DNA of 64,000 bases from Lactuca virosa (GCA_928212115.1 CAKMRJ010005634.1:258156019-258220018); one strand, 5' to 3'; positions 1-10,267 are shown, counted from the stretch's first letter. Made by a program: numbers and translations. The notes: generated by a model not told the origin, from the letters alone.

Positions 1-2
1 AA

Positions 3-7
3 CTATC
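3..7. repeat. Target-site duplication of TE1 (left)
   Basis: CTATC directly before the LTR; identical to 7549-7553. Confidence 0.85.
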
Positions 8-755
8 TGTTGGGTTTTGAGCATTCTAACACTCCTATGGTGTACATGCAACCCTATAAACCTTGGATCTATGTTTTCTCTATTATACATGCAAATATTA
101 ACTATTCCAAGGTTTCATCCTAACTAGCATATTATGAAGCACCTATACTACAAAGTTCTAGTTAGATGACATACCTTTTGATGTAGCTTGATGTCTTCAA
201 GCTTTAAGAGCTTAGCCCCAATAGTGTGGAAGCCTCAAGTGGAATCACAAATCACCAAAACACCTTGGAAAACTTAGAGAATATGGATATGCTCACACTA
301 TAAATCGGTTATTGCCCTCTTTAGTTACACACTTGCCACTAATTTCATGAACCAAGACCCTTTATATAGTGGAGGATTAGGGTTAAACCCTAATACCCAT
401 GACCTTTCATTTCCTAGGATCCATGGGTTAAAGCTCCATGGACTATCCATGAAGACTTAGCCCAACCTAAATGAACTTGGCCCACTACACATATATATCT
501 AAGAGTCCATATTTAATTAGTTCCTTTTTGATCACTTAATTAATTCTAAATTAATTCTTGATCAATACTAATTAAATAATATGATTCCATATTAATATAT
601 TAGAACTTATAATATATTAATATAAATCATAAATATACTATTCTCAAAAGACTATCCATATAAATTGTGCCGGTGAAGTGCAACCCAAATGGACCATGCC
701 GGGTCGGGTCAAGTACATACCAAATATAGTTATGGACTTAGACATTAATCCAACA
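8..755 (-). repeat. TE1 3' LTR
   Basis: 748-bp copy next to the polypurine tract. Very similar to 6780-7548, which suggests a fairly recent insertion; an exact identity needs an alignment. Confidence 0.9.
362..394 (-). promoter_or_regulatory. TE1 LTR TATA box with telobox palindrome
   Basis: On the minus strand, CTATATAAA lies about 6 bp downstream of a perfect 19-bp palindrome (376-394) made of two facing copies of the plant telobox AACCCTAA. The same arrangement is kept in the other LTR (palindrome 7166-7184). Promoter role is inferred from the position. Confidence 0.45.
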
Positions 756-768
756 GTCTCCCACTTGG
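756..768 (-). other. TE1 polypurine tract
   Basis: Minus-strand CCAAGTGGGAGAC directly before the 3' LTR, the usual start point of plus-strand DNA synthesis in copia-type elements. Confidence 0.75.
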
Positions 769-1651
769 ATAAGTCTAAAACTATTATTGAGTATGACTTC
801 AAAACCTAACTGGCAATCGTAGCTCTTAAACCGCTGTCGAACTCTGACCTTGTCAATGACTTGTCCATTAGATAAGGGATCATATATTCCTCCATTCTAG
901 ATATCATATGGACTGAGACATGGATTATAATCATTCTCTCTGTCCATTTGTTGTTTCCCGATTTTCGATTTATGATGACTGACTGATTGAACAAATCAAA
1001 TCAGTCCTGGCTTGGCCAAGCACTCACATGTGTCATCGCTAAATCATCGAGGGGCCCACAGATATCGCTTTTATCCCGAAGGTAAAAGGAATGGATAAAC
1101 TTCGACTCATATGGCTTGTTCTACTACTTGTTGAATCATACACAAAGGCACGTTTTATAACATCGAGTTACCAAATGCGTTTTCGTGCAATCAATGTATA
1201 ACCAACTCATAGTAACAACTCATATCTCTAGGTTTGAAGAATATAAGATATTATCGTCTCATGATCACTCGTGATAAAATCCATGAAGTGATTCAAATGA
1301 GCGGGGTTGAATCCAATACTCAGAACTTATGAGCACTCATGAGTGTTGTAGCACCACTTTGTCCACCAACTTGGACCTCTACAAACCAACCCATGACAGT
1401 CTTGATTCATATCTACTTCCAACATATGGCCGACTGTGGATGGTTTGAATAACTTAATCATTCAGGAAGAGCGACTTAGTTATTCTGGAAGTCAAAACAT
1501 GCAAAGTGAAACACAAGAATAAATGAATCAAATATGGTATCAAACCCTATGAATATAAATAAACACTTTTATTTATCACCATACTGATTACTCATTATTC
1601 ATTGTTTCGGTTTTATCAACTTTATACTTGAATTAAAAACACTAGTTGTCC

Positions 1652-1713
1652 CATGCTCCAAGCATGTACACTATGTTTTTCTTAAACAATAGCTTTGCCA
1701 TACACCAAGTATG
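1652..1713. other. TE1 hairpin pair with covarying stems (CCAAG loop)
   Basis: Two related stem-loops, 1652-1666 (CATGCT / AGCATG) and 1699-1713 (CATAC / GTATG), each followed by a matching ACTATGTTT-like tail. A G-C pair in the first corresponds to an A-T pair in the second, so pairing is kept although sequence is not. Confidence 0.55.
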
Positions 1714-1935
1714 CACTCTATGTTTGTCTATGATCCTTACTTTGTGAAATAAACCAATTGAACATAATTTCAATGATTCTAATTTCACACTCCCAAATCC
1801 TTATCGAAAAATGTGAGAATTTCAAATTCCTATCATTTATCGAAATCTGTTTAGATTTTAAACTTATATGCACTGACCCTCCTGTAATGAATATGTACAA
1901 AGTCACAAAGACTTGTCAACAGTCATTATAAGGTA

Positions 1936-2061
1936 TTCCAATGGAGATCAACTCCATGGAAACTAAGTCTCATATTCAAAGTACATTGCTTTGGACATGC
2001 TTCTTGCATTAAGTTTTCTAATCTTACACAGATAACTTCCACCTATGGAGACAACTCCATA
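1936..2061. other. TE1 hairpin pair around TGGAG-CAA-CTCCA
   Basis: Two hairpins share a core: 1936-1961 (10 pairs, one bulge, loop ATCAA) and 2044-2061 (TATGGAG / CTCCATA, loop ACAA). The inner stem is shared and the outer stems differ but still pair. Confidence 0.55.
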
Positions 2062-2080
2062 TTCTCATTTTGACTATCAC

Positions 2081-2109
2081 TTCTGAATAAGAGATGCCTC
2101 TTTTCAGAA
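2081..2109. other. TE1 hairpin with GATGCC at tip
   Basis: TTCTGAATAAGAG pairs with CTCTTTTCAGAA with one bulge. The tip contains GATGCC, the core of the larger hairpin family at 2408, 2886, 5272 and 5473. Possible degenerate member. Confidence 0.4.
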
Positions 2110-2407
2110 TATGTCAATATGGTCCTTCCAAAATTAGCACTATACTTCCAACTGTCCCTGAGCAACCAATCTTTGGTAAACCTCAGATTGTCCTCGACAA
2201 TTGCTTAATCATTTTAGTCATATCCAATTCTAGACCTTTTCCCTTCTTAATGCCTCTGGGCATTTGGAAAAATTTAGAAATGACAAATATTATAGCACAT
2301 GCAATCGATCCTGTACCCAAAGCAAATGGTACACGATTCATGATGTCTCACATAAAGACATGATTCTAGACCAGTCTTTTGCTACAATATTTTTATTTGC
2401 CATGTTT

Positions 2408-2456
2408 TCAAAATTTGACTATGAAGAGGGATGCCGTAATCATAATCGAATTTTGA
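2408..2456. other. TE1 constant-loop hairpin A1
   Basis: A 16-nt left arm (2408-2423) pairs with 2441-2456 at 14 positions. The 17-nt loop is AAGAGGGATGCCGTAAT. The loop is shared with A2 and A3, and its core with A4, while the stem sequence is not shared. Confidence 0.7.
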
Positions 2457-2885
2457 GAACGCAATATATAGAATTTCCTTAAGTTGAACCAATCCAACAT
2501 GAAATTCATATATATATTCTTGACTAAAGATGATTAAGGTCTCAATCTAAGCCTTTAGAACTGAAATGAAGTATATCCTCTCCCTTAATTATAGCAAAAC
2601 AACTTTTTCAATCCCTGCAGCCTCACGAATTGAAACTTTTGTTTTCTATAATTAACATTGCTAACTTGCAACACTAACAATAATTATCATGCTCCCACTA
2701 ACATGATGATTATTAGCATAACACTTATGCTCCCACTAGCTTTGACATGTACTCAGAAATCAGCTGGACTTCTAGAAATCAATACTTTATTGACTTTCTT
2801 ACCAAAGTTCAGATTTCTGATACGAGATGCTTTGATAAAACTTTATCAAAATCATACACCTTTCCTTAGATAGCATGCATGTGTG

Positions 2886-2944
2886 TCTAAACAATTTCAG
2901 AACTATGAAAAGGGATGCCGTAATCATAGTCTCAATTGTTTAGA
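2886..2944. other. TE1 constant-loop hairpin A2
   Basis: 2886-2908 pairs with 2924-2944 in two helices (about 11 and 8 bp) around a small internal loop. Apical loop AAAGGGATGCCGTAA. Confidence 0.7.
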
Positions 2945-4201
2945 CCTTTTGCCATCTGCTTCAAATCTACTTGGTGGAAGTGTTTCCTCACCATCATTTT
3001 CATGAATCGGAGAGAAACCTTATGACCCTTAGATTTTATGGTGTATGTGTTCTTATCCATGTGAATCGTCAAAACCATAGTCACAAGACAAGGATAATGA
3101 CAAATCCAAACTCATATGGACTGAACTTATGCAATCTTAACTTCTTGCCACCTGGCAGTACAGGGCCTGCCATTGCTTCCAAGTTGTTATGCAACCAATT
3201 GAGAACTTTCAGAACTCCTATGCAAAGCCAACTTTAACTGGAATGGGCACAGAATATGTCAACACGATAGGTTATAAACCTCAAGTCGTGTGCTAGTGAA
3301 GAACCTCAGGTTTTATTCTTGATTAGTTCTTGAAATTCTTTTTAGGATCTTTAAGACTCCCACTATCCTCTTGACATATAAGACTATCTTGCCAAATATT
3401 CAAGAGATAGTGCGGATTCTTTATCAAGACAAACACTTCACACAATTGGCCTTAGTTGGTCTTTGTTTTATCCAAAACATCACAACTTACCAATTTCAAA
3501 TGTACAAGAGTAGGACACTTTTACTCTTACATTTGACAAGTGTTTTAAACCTTTCTTTAAGATATGTCACTCAAGTTACAATCTTGGAGTATGACTCTAA
3601 GAATTGTTTTGGAACGAAGTATGACTCATCTTCCTGATCTAACCATTTCAACAATTCATGACTCCTCTTCTTAGTCATAAGAATGCACTAAGATGACCTT
3701 TAGAGGACTAATTGTGATATGATTTCTAAATCATTAAGATGATCACAAACATGATACTAAAGTACTCTCCCATCTTTTCAGATTTGAGAAACTTTTATCT
3801 TTCTGCCTAATTTGATTCTTCCCATTCGTTCTGCCATACATTGAGACTTTTCCAATGTTTCAGAATTATACTTAAACTTGTAAGTATAACCATATTTACT
3901 AAACTTTAGTAAATCAAATAGTCTTAACGAGCTTTGTGGTGGACATGACCAGTGCACAAGAATGTGTACTCGATCCCTTTAGTCCTTCACTTGACTCACA
4001 CATCCATGTGAACAAGTAATTAGTCTTGATTTTCCAATGCTTGAAAGTTCTCATTCATCATACTATTCAACTTGCATGATTCCAAGTTTCGGTCCAATTG
4101 AAACTTGGGTGATGAGGAACTTTCCTGATTTGGTAAATTTAGACACTACCACAAATGAAAGAATCAAATCCATTTTCCAATATTGCTGTCAGTGGAATCA
4201 T

Positions 4202-4331
4202 ATAAGCAACAATTTTCCACAAATGCCATTGTAAGGATACTTCAAATAAATAAAATTAAACAATTTTCTTTTATTTTAAAACTTTGCGGAAAAACTTATC
4301 CTTACAATCCACATGGAAAATTGTTGTTATC
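4202..4331. other. TE1 long hairpin just after gag
   Basis: About 17 outer pairs and 12 inner pairs (inner arm ATTGTAAGGATA / TATCCTTACAAT), with an internal loop and an AT-rich apical region. On the element strand it begins about 110 nt after the gag remnant ends. It could be structured RNA or an old small foldback insertion. Confidence 0.6.
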
Positions 4332-4441
4332 TATTCCTTAGCAATATATCATAACTTCTTAAGCAACTGCTCAAAATTCTGATGCGATCGAAATCCACCT
4401 TCGCGATCAGAATCAGCATATACTTCCTTTAAGATTTCTCT

Positions 4442-5190
4442 CTATTCTTTGATTCTTAAAACATCAACATGTGACCCAGTCACATCATGTAATGAGGATC
4501 TCAGAATAGAACTTAACAGAGTTAGATAATGGGCTCTACCTGATGTAGAGTCAAACTTATTGACTTTAACATCCTTAGGTAAATTTGGCAGCTTTGCAAT
4601 CAACGCCCCTTCCTTTGGCAAAATAAACATATGGACCCTTTGGTAATGGGACTATCTCAGACTTAGCCTTTCTCTTTACCATTTGGTCAACCGGGTTGAC
4701 TATGGCCAATCCCTTTCCATTGGGAAGAGAATGCTTTTTCTGGATTTCCAGTGTCACCATTGTCACTGTCCATAAAGTTTTTGGGAAGTTGATCTTCTAA
4801 TCAAATTTGCTTTACTATCGTTCCAAATCATTGCTGATTCAGCAGCACCAAGCAAATAGATATGATCATTAAGGTTCATGTCATAGTCTGTTTCATAGTA
4901 GTCCCAAAGGAACTCACTATGTGACTTAGAAAGTGATTGAACATCCAACTTTCTCAAGACTTTGACACCCAACTCTCCCGGCTTGTCAATATGTGACTTC
5001 ATCTCTAAGATGTGATCACACATAGACCTTGCTTGCCATTAGGGCTTGAGTGACCTTGAACTTGTGGGTTAGGGAGAATAATTGGAGGAGGTGGAGGAAG
5101 AGAAGTATGACTTCCATGAGCCAAACTCGGGAAGTCATATTCATTAGGAAAGCTTGGTTTGGGAAGATCATTGTTGTCTAAACCAGACAT
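4442..5190 (-). pseudogene. gag: TE1 gag remnant (copia type)
   Basis: Three minus-strand frames line up into one damaged gag. ATG at 5190 opens MSGLDNNDLPKPSFPNEYDF with a proline run; the frame then shifts near 5020 into CDHILEMKSHIDK and LGAAESAMIW, which matches the UBN2/copia gag fold (DHILxMKxxIDxL, then LLxAxES). It shifts again near 4765 toward a lysine-rich stretch where a CCHC zinc knuckle is expected; the knuckle cysteines are no longer readable. A complete copia gag is longer, and the central part between the proline run and CDHIL appears deleted. No pol follows. Recognition is by motif reading only. Confidence 0.65.
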
Positions 5191-5271
5191 CAACAATGGG
5201 AGAAATTCACGTAAAGTTGATTTAAGTCCTTAATATAACACCCAATATGATATATTAAGGCTAGGACCCAA

Positions 5272-5327
5272 CAAACTATTTTATAACTTGGAAGAGGGAT
5301 GCCGTAATCCAAGCTATAAAATATTTG
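5272..5327. other. TE1 constant-loop hairpin A3
   Basis: 5272-5292 pairs with 5308-5327 at about 19 positions, with one bulge and one mismatch. Loop AGAGGGATGCCGTAA. Confidence 0.75.
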
Positions 5328-5472
5328 AAGGTAGGTGAATGACGATTCACCAATTTCCACCAAGATAAACGAAATGTATTATTAGGTTTTAATTGGTTTT
5401 GAAACTCCTAGATTCTTTTGAGATTCATTGAACTTTTCAATGGCATGTTTCAATCTCGAGTGTGCCCTTCAG

Positions 5473-5505
5473 GTTTTGTGACTGGGATGCCGAGGATCAC
5501 AAAAC
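5473..5505. other. TE1 constant-loop hairpin A4
   Basis: Perfect 9-bp stem GTTTTGTGA / TCACAAAAC, with a further CCTT/AAGG helix outside a bulge. Loop CTGGGATGCCGAGGA keeps the GGGATGCCG core. Confidence 0.7.
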
Positions 5506-5559
5506 AAGGTGTGAAGTAACCATGCAAATATACTTGGTACCCTTAATATTTACCCCTCA

Positions 5560-5595
5560 ATCGATGTGCCGGTTAACCACACACGCTCCAACGAT
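5560..5595. other. TE1 constant-loop hairpin B1
   Basis: ATCGATG pairs with CAACGAT at 6 of 7 positions around a 22-nt loop (5567-5588) starting TGCCGGTTAACC. The same 22 bases form the loop of B2. Confidence 0.6.
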
Positions 5596-5642
5596 ACTAT
5601 GATAAACATTAAGTTACCCTTTGCCTACCTTGTTAAGTCCAG

Positions 5643-5678
5643 GTTAGTGTGCCGGTTAACCACACACGCTCCACTAAC
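5643..5678. other. TE1 constant-loop hairpin B2
   Basis: Perfect 7-bp stem GTTAGTG / CACTAAC around a 22-nt loop (5650-5671) identical to that of B1. The stem sequence is unrelated to B1. Confidence 0.65.
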
Positions 5679-6761
5679 AGCTTAAACAAAGTGCAAAGTG
5701 TAATTTCATGGATTAGCACCTTATTCACATTTTCCTAAGTAACTAAGATTGGGAATTTATAAAAGGTTTAGTTACTTAGTATTTATCATTAATACTTTTA
5801 ATGAAGGGAGAATTATAGTCCTTGTCCTACCTGTTCGGCTAACGACCCTCCACCAGTCAAGGAAGCGGTGGGTGAGAGTGGACACCCATTAAACTGCCAT
5901 TTTATAGGCAGTAACCTTATACCCCCCTTATAGACCGGCTTCGTGAATGAGGCCTACTAATGGTAAGACGACTTGCTCTTATACATATAATATATTAAAC
6001 TTTTAATATATAATAGTATAAGGGTGTATTTTAGACATTTAAAATACTTGGTGGTTTAATCTATTAATTAAACTATACTCTTAATTTAATTAAATTTAAA
6101 CCATGTCATTATGGAATTTTAATTCTCTTTTAATTAAACACTTTAATTATCTATTAATAAAGTCCATAAGAGTTAATTGAATTATTCAATAAAACATCAT
6201 AATTCCAATTATTAAATTCAAAATTAAAACCATTTAATTAATTGTTTAAGTTATGAACCCAAGAGTTTTAGAATTCAATTCTTTTTTTTTATCATAAAAA
6301 ACTTTTTCCAAATTCCAAAACTTGAGGGCAAGTTTTGTAACTCTTGAAAACTTTTGGATTCCATAACTTATGGAGTTAAATACTTGTTTTATGATGAAAC
6401 TTTTCATGTTCCATAACTTAAGAACAAGTTATGGAATTCTTTAAAACATTAAGACCAAGTTTTGTAACTCCATAAAAAACTTTGAATCAATTTTTTTAAA
6501 ACCTTTTCATATCCATAACTTATGGAGGTTTCAAAAAACTCTTTCGATCAAACTTTTAAAACTAATAAAATAATCATATCATTTTATCTTTTACTAAATT
6601 TGACCTAATTCAACTCATATAGCAAATGATTCAAATTTTACAAATAATTAGTTTTTCACAAAAACAAGTAATTATCTTAAAATTTGACAAACGTCATGTT
6701 TTTTTCTTTTTTTTTCCAACTTTGAAAATAAAACATTTGCATCAATATAACAGAAAACAAC

Positions 6762-6778
6762 CCATGGCTCTGATACCA
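6762..6778 (-). other. TE1 primer-binding site (initiator Met tRNA)
   Basis: On the minus strand reads TGGTATCAGAGCCATGG, the complement of the 3' end of plant initiator-Met tRNA, one base away from the LTR end. Confidence 0.9.
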
Positions 6779-6779
6779 C

Positions 6780-7548
6780 TGTTGGGTTTTGAGCATTCTA
6801 ACACTCCTATGGTGTACATGCAACCCTATAAACCTTGGATCTATGTTTTCTCTATTATACATGCAAATATTAAATATTCCAAGGTTTCATCCTAACTAGC
6901 ATATTATGAAGCACCTATACTACAAAGTTCTAGTTAGATGACATACCTTTTGATGTAGCTTGATGTCTTCAAGCTTTAAGAGCTTAGCCCCAATAGTGTG
7001 GAAGCCTCAAGTGGAATCACAAATCACCAAAACACCTTGGAAAACCTTTAGAGAATATGGATACTTGGCTCACACTATGAAATCGGTTATTGCCCTCTTT
7101 AGTGTATCCACACTAGCCACTAGCATAATTTCGTGAACCATAAGACCCTTTATATAGTGTGGAGGATTAGGGTTAAACCCTAATACCCATGACCTTTCAT
7201 TTCCTAGGATCCATGGGTTAAAGCTCCATGGACTATCCATGAAGACTTAGCCCAACCTAAATGAACTTGGCCCACTACACATATATATATATCTAAGAGT
7301 CCATATTTAATTAGTTCTTTTTGATCACTTAATTAATTCTAAATTAATTCTTGATCAATACTAATTAAATAATATGATTCCATATTAATATATTAGAACT
7401 TATAATATATTAATATAAATCATAAATATACTATTCTCAAAAGACTATCCATATAAATTGTGCCGGTGAAGTGCAACCCAAATGGACCATGCCGGGTCGG
7501 GTCAAGTACATACCAAATATAGTTATGGACTTAGACATTAATCCAACA
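6780..7548 (-). repeat. TE1 5' LTR
   Basis: 769-bp copy, adjacent to the primer-binding site, so it is the promoter LTR on the minus strand. Terminal inverted repeat TGTTG/CAACA. It differs from the other copy by small indels, including extra bases around 7050-7160 and a longer (AT)n near 7281. Confidence 0.9.
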
Positions 7549-7553
7549 CTATC
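7549..7553. repeat. Target-site duplication of TE1 (right)
   Basis: CTATC directly after the LTR; matches 3-7. Confidence 0.85.
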
Positions 7554-7722
7554 TGCTAACCTTGTCAATGCTACAGCTACACCCACAGACTTACAACACT
7601 CTAGCACTATCTGCTAACCTTGTGAATGTTACGGCTACACTCGCAGACTTACAACACTTCCCATACTATCTGGCTGCTAGTGAATACTACGGCTATCCCG
7701 CAGTCTTACAACACTTTCCATG
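7554..7722. repeat. 59-bp tandem repeat in TE2 spacer
   Basis: Three diverged units start at ACTATCTGC: bases 1-7 plus 7554-7605 (split by TE1), 7606-7664 and 7665 to about 7722. Each contains a cagacttacaaca-like segment. The complementary words GTTGTAAG and GTAGCATTCAC recur in TE5 (25120-25225) and TE3 (13955-13985). Confidence 0.65.
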
Positions 7723-8282
7723 TTGTCTAAATTGCTGATTACTAATTCGAACACATCCAATATCAAGCATACACACGACCTATCATCCAAAACTGAACCC
7801 ATGTCCTGACTGGAATCCCCAACCTGCTTCCCTAAGGCCTGCTATCAAGCATTCCGAGAACGCAGTCTCATTATTGGAAAGTTTTTCGAACTTCCAACTC
7901 ATACTATCCTCATTCCATACAGCCGCTTGGGCTGTCTTCCTTCCTGAAAAGGATGCAAAACTTATCCCAGTTTCAAAACTACTCCTGCTTCTGAATCCCT
8001 AGACGATTCTCCCCCACTTTGATTCAACTAAACATCTTACAGCACACAATACTGGAAAGGATTCCTAATTCTTCTTACCATACCATGACCAATCTGTTGG
8101 AAACCAACGCTTACCATCGCTAGTGTTCCAATACTAGCCAATCTAAAAGATCACACAACTTCTAAGAACCCGATGAATACTTCCCGAATCCACAATTAGG
8201 GAAATAACCTTCCGCTACCCACTAATAATTCTCGGTATGCAATTGGCATATGACATCTCTCAAAAACATAATTCAAACACAA
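7723..8282 (-). other. TE2 non-coding spacer
   Basis: About 560 bp after gag with no ORF or motif I can assign. Confidence 0.45.
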
Positions 8283-9220
8283 ACAGAGGATAGCCCATAG
8301 TTACACTTACTCAAACCCTTGAGACGAAAGGCTCCACAATGCAGTTTCCCGCAAGTGCTGCACCGAATCTGGCCCTGCTGGCCTCTCAAAAGCTAATCCT
8401 AAAGCTTGAGTCTCCTCCTGAGACCCTTCAGTATAAGCAACTGATCTGATTCCCTCTTACCAATGTGCTCCAAGTCCATCTCCCGTTCTCGAGCTCTAGA
8501 AGTCATATCCTTCAGGGTCTTGCACCCCGAGATACTCACGATCTTCCTGCTATCATTCTGCAGTATGTCATGATACCTTACTTTCTTCGTTTCCTCATCT
8601 TCTGCATACTGCAGTACCAAATAAGCTCCCTACCGAGACTTGGCAGTGATCTCTGCCACAGTCTCAATAGTCTAGCGGAGATCTACTAACTCTTGCACCA
8701 ATTGTTGCACCTCAGTCGTCTGGGAAAACTCTGCCTCGAATCTGGTCGAAAAGTCATCCCATGACATAGCATCGACTGCATCATCACCCAACTCACTACC
8801 AACCTCTTCCCATCAATCACGTGCCCTGTCCTTCAGGAGGCAGGAAGCAAGTCAGTTCTTGTCCCCTTTCGAGACTACGGCTGGTACGAAAACATTGGCG
8901 ACATCTGCCAATCACCTGTTGCTAGCAATGGGGTCCCTAGCCCCATGATAATACGGAGCTTATCAAGCTCTGAATTCCCGAATCATCAGCGTACGCATCC
9001 CTAACATGGCTGCTATCTCAGTGCAGAATACACTCAGCCTCTCATGACAAAGCTCTAAAATGCCCTCCTTGATCATACTGAAGATCACAGGAGTCTAGTC
9101 AATGATATTGCGCATAATCTCGGATGGAATGAACTCCCTCATCTGATCATCGAGCTGCCCGGCTCCAGAGTCCAAGCCTGAACCCTTGCTAGCACCAGAA
9201 CTGCCATCTGGTATAACACG
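8283..9220 (-). pseudogene. gag: TE2 gag remnant (Ty3/gypsy)
   Basis: The readable stretch 8399-8620 encodes KKVRYHDILQNDSRKIVSIS and REREMDLEH, which match TE5 gag (23562 onward) almost residue for residue, on the opposite strand. Upstream DNA to about 9220 corresponds to the capsid region and the glycine/serine-rich start of TE5 gag, but stops and frameshifts break it. Downstream, to about 8283, traces of the basic linker remain; the two CCHC knuckles seen in TE5 are not recognisable. Role in the family: structural protein of the virus-like particle. No protease follows. Confidence 0.6.
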
Positions 9221-10267
9221 TAGCGTCACTATACTCGAAAATATACCATCACAATCATCATAATACTCATCATAACTCGAGGGATCTCACACACTATAAG
9301 TTTCCTGGGTTCATCTCACCCTTCCTTGATTCGAGTATGGATCCTTTACTTTCAGTAGTACGGGCCCATACTACCTTCCACATCTATCCGTACTTTCCTC
9401 AAGAACTGCCTTGACTCCACCAAGTCCCTTCTACTACTACTGCTGATCTCATGCTAAACTCATCCTAGGCTTGCCCTAGGGTAATCACTAAGACTAAATA
9501 ATTCTTCGAATGATAGGTTCTACCCTACAACGGTTAGACTCAAACGAGAGTTGCGAAATAAGGCTAAACCTAAACTTCTGAAATTATTTAGTCATCGCGA
9601 TATGTAACTTAATATATTTGTTTACTAGTTAGTAAAACATAACTAGAACTCCTAAAATCACAAAGCAAGCAGCATTCGAGCATCGAGTAAACATAATCAA
9701 ACATATCACATTCAGGCCATCACTGATTAATCTGTACTAGCATGCGGTTCATAAAGCTGAGATACACATAACAGGCACATAAGGTATCCTTCCTAGATCC
9801 TTATTCCTAATCTAGCATGCAATTCTCATAAAGTTGATACACATATAATAGGCACATAAGGCATCCTTCCTAGATCCTTAGTCCTAATCGAGCATGCAGT
9901 TCTCATAAAGTTGATACACATATAATAAGCACATAAGGCATCCTTCCTAGATCCTTAGTCCTAATCTAGCATGCAATTCTCATAAAGTTGATACATATAT
10001 AATAGGCACATAAGGCATCCTTCCTAGATCCTTAGTCCAAATCTAGCATGCAGCTCTCATAACATATCATAACATAAACTTGTATGGGTAATTTGGGAGT
10101 ACTTACTTGAGCTCGGCTGATTGCATGCACCACACCCTTTTTCTTTTTTCAAAGTTCTTTTCTCTTTTCAAAATCCTTTTTGTAAAAATGATTTTCTTTA
10201 AAAAATTTCATACCATGTCCTTAGTTTGAGTTCAGACACACCCGAGAATGTGCCCGAATCCCTCAAA
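9221..10267 (-). other. TE2 leader
   Basis: About 1 kb between the primer-binding site and gag, without ORFs. Near the primer-binding site it shares the minus-strand block CAGCCGAGCTCAAGTAAG with TE5 (about 22000). Confidence 0.5.
9737..10050. repeat. 77-bp tandem repeats in TE2 leader
   Basis: Units begin CTAGCATGC (or CGAGCATGC) at 9737, 9811, 9889, 9966 and 10043, spaced 74, 78, 77 and 77 bp. Each contains AGGCACATAAGG and CCTAGATCCTTA. TE5 has only a single related segment in its leader. Confidence 0.8.

Larger units (their letters stand above)
769..4201 (-). other. TE1 3' non-coding region with hairpins
   Basis: About 3.4 kb between the gag remnant and the polypurine tract. I see no credible ORF or pol motif on either strand. 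It holds several short stem-loops listed separately, and three extra copies of the polypurine-tract core CTCCCACTA (about 2692, 2731 and 3357; minus strand TAGTGGGAG). Confidence 0.6.
5191..6761 (-). other. TE1 5' leader, hairpin-rich
   Basis: About 1.57 kb between the primer-binding site and gag with no ORF. 5993-6760 is AT-rich, with repeated AACTTATGG/CCATAACTT words. Besides the listed hairpins there are perfect small stems at 5334-5351 (GGTGAAT/ATTCACC), 5426-5442 (CATTGAA/TTCAATG) and 5893-5912 (ACTGCC/GGCAGT). Confidence 0.6.
8..7548 (-). mobile_element. TE1: complete copia-like, non-autonomous LTR retrotransposon
   Basis: Two direct LTRs (6780-7548 and 8-755) begin TGTTGGG and end CCAACA. 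They are flanked by the same 5-bp word CTATC (3-7 and 7549-7553), so both ends are exact. A 17-nt primer-binding site abuts the right LTR and a purine tract abuts the left one, which sets the transcription direction to minus. The 6.0-kb interior has only a damaged gag (4442-5190). I see no protease, integrase, reverse transcriptase or RNase H, so it would depend on a partner element. The purine tract (CCAAGTGGGAGAC) and the gag style fit Ty1/copia; an alternative label is a LARD with a gag remnant. The element lies inside the first unit of a 59-bp tandem repeat of TE2. The interior is unusually rich in hairpins. Confidence 0.9.

Noticed and set aside
2094..4234. Plus-strand frames of 65-89 codons in the TE1 interior
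   Set aside because: Opposite to the element, no shared motif, no codon bias visible; chance frames in AT-rich non-coding DNA.
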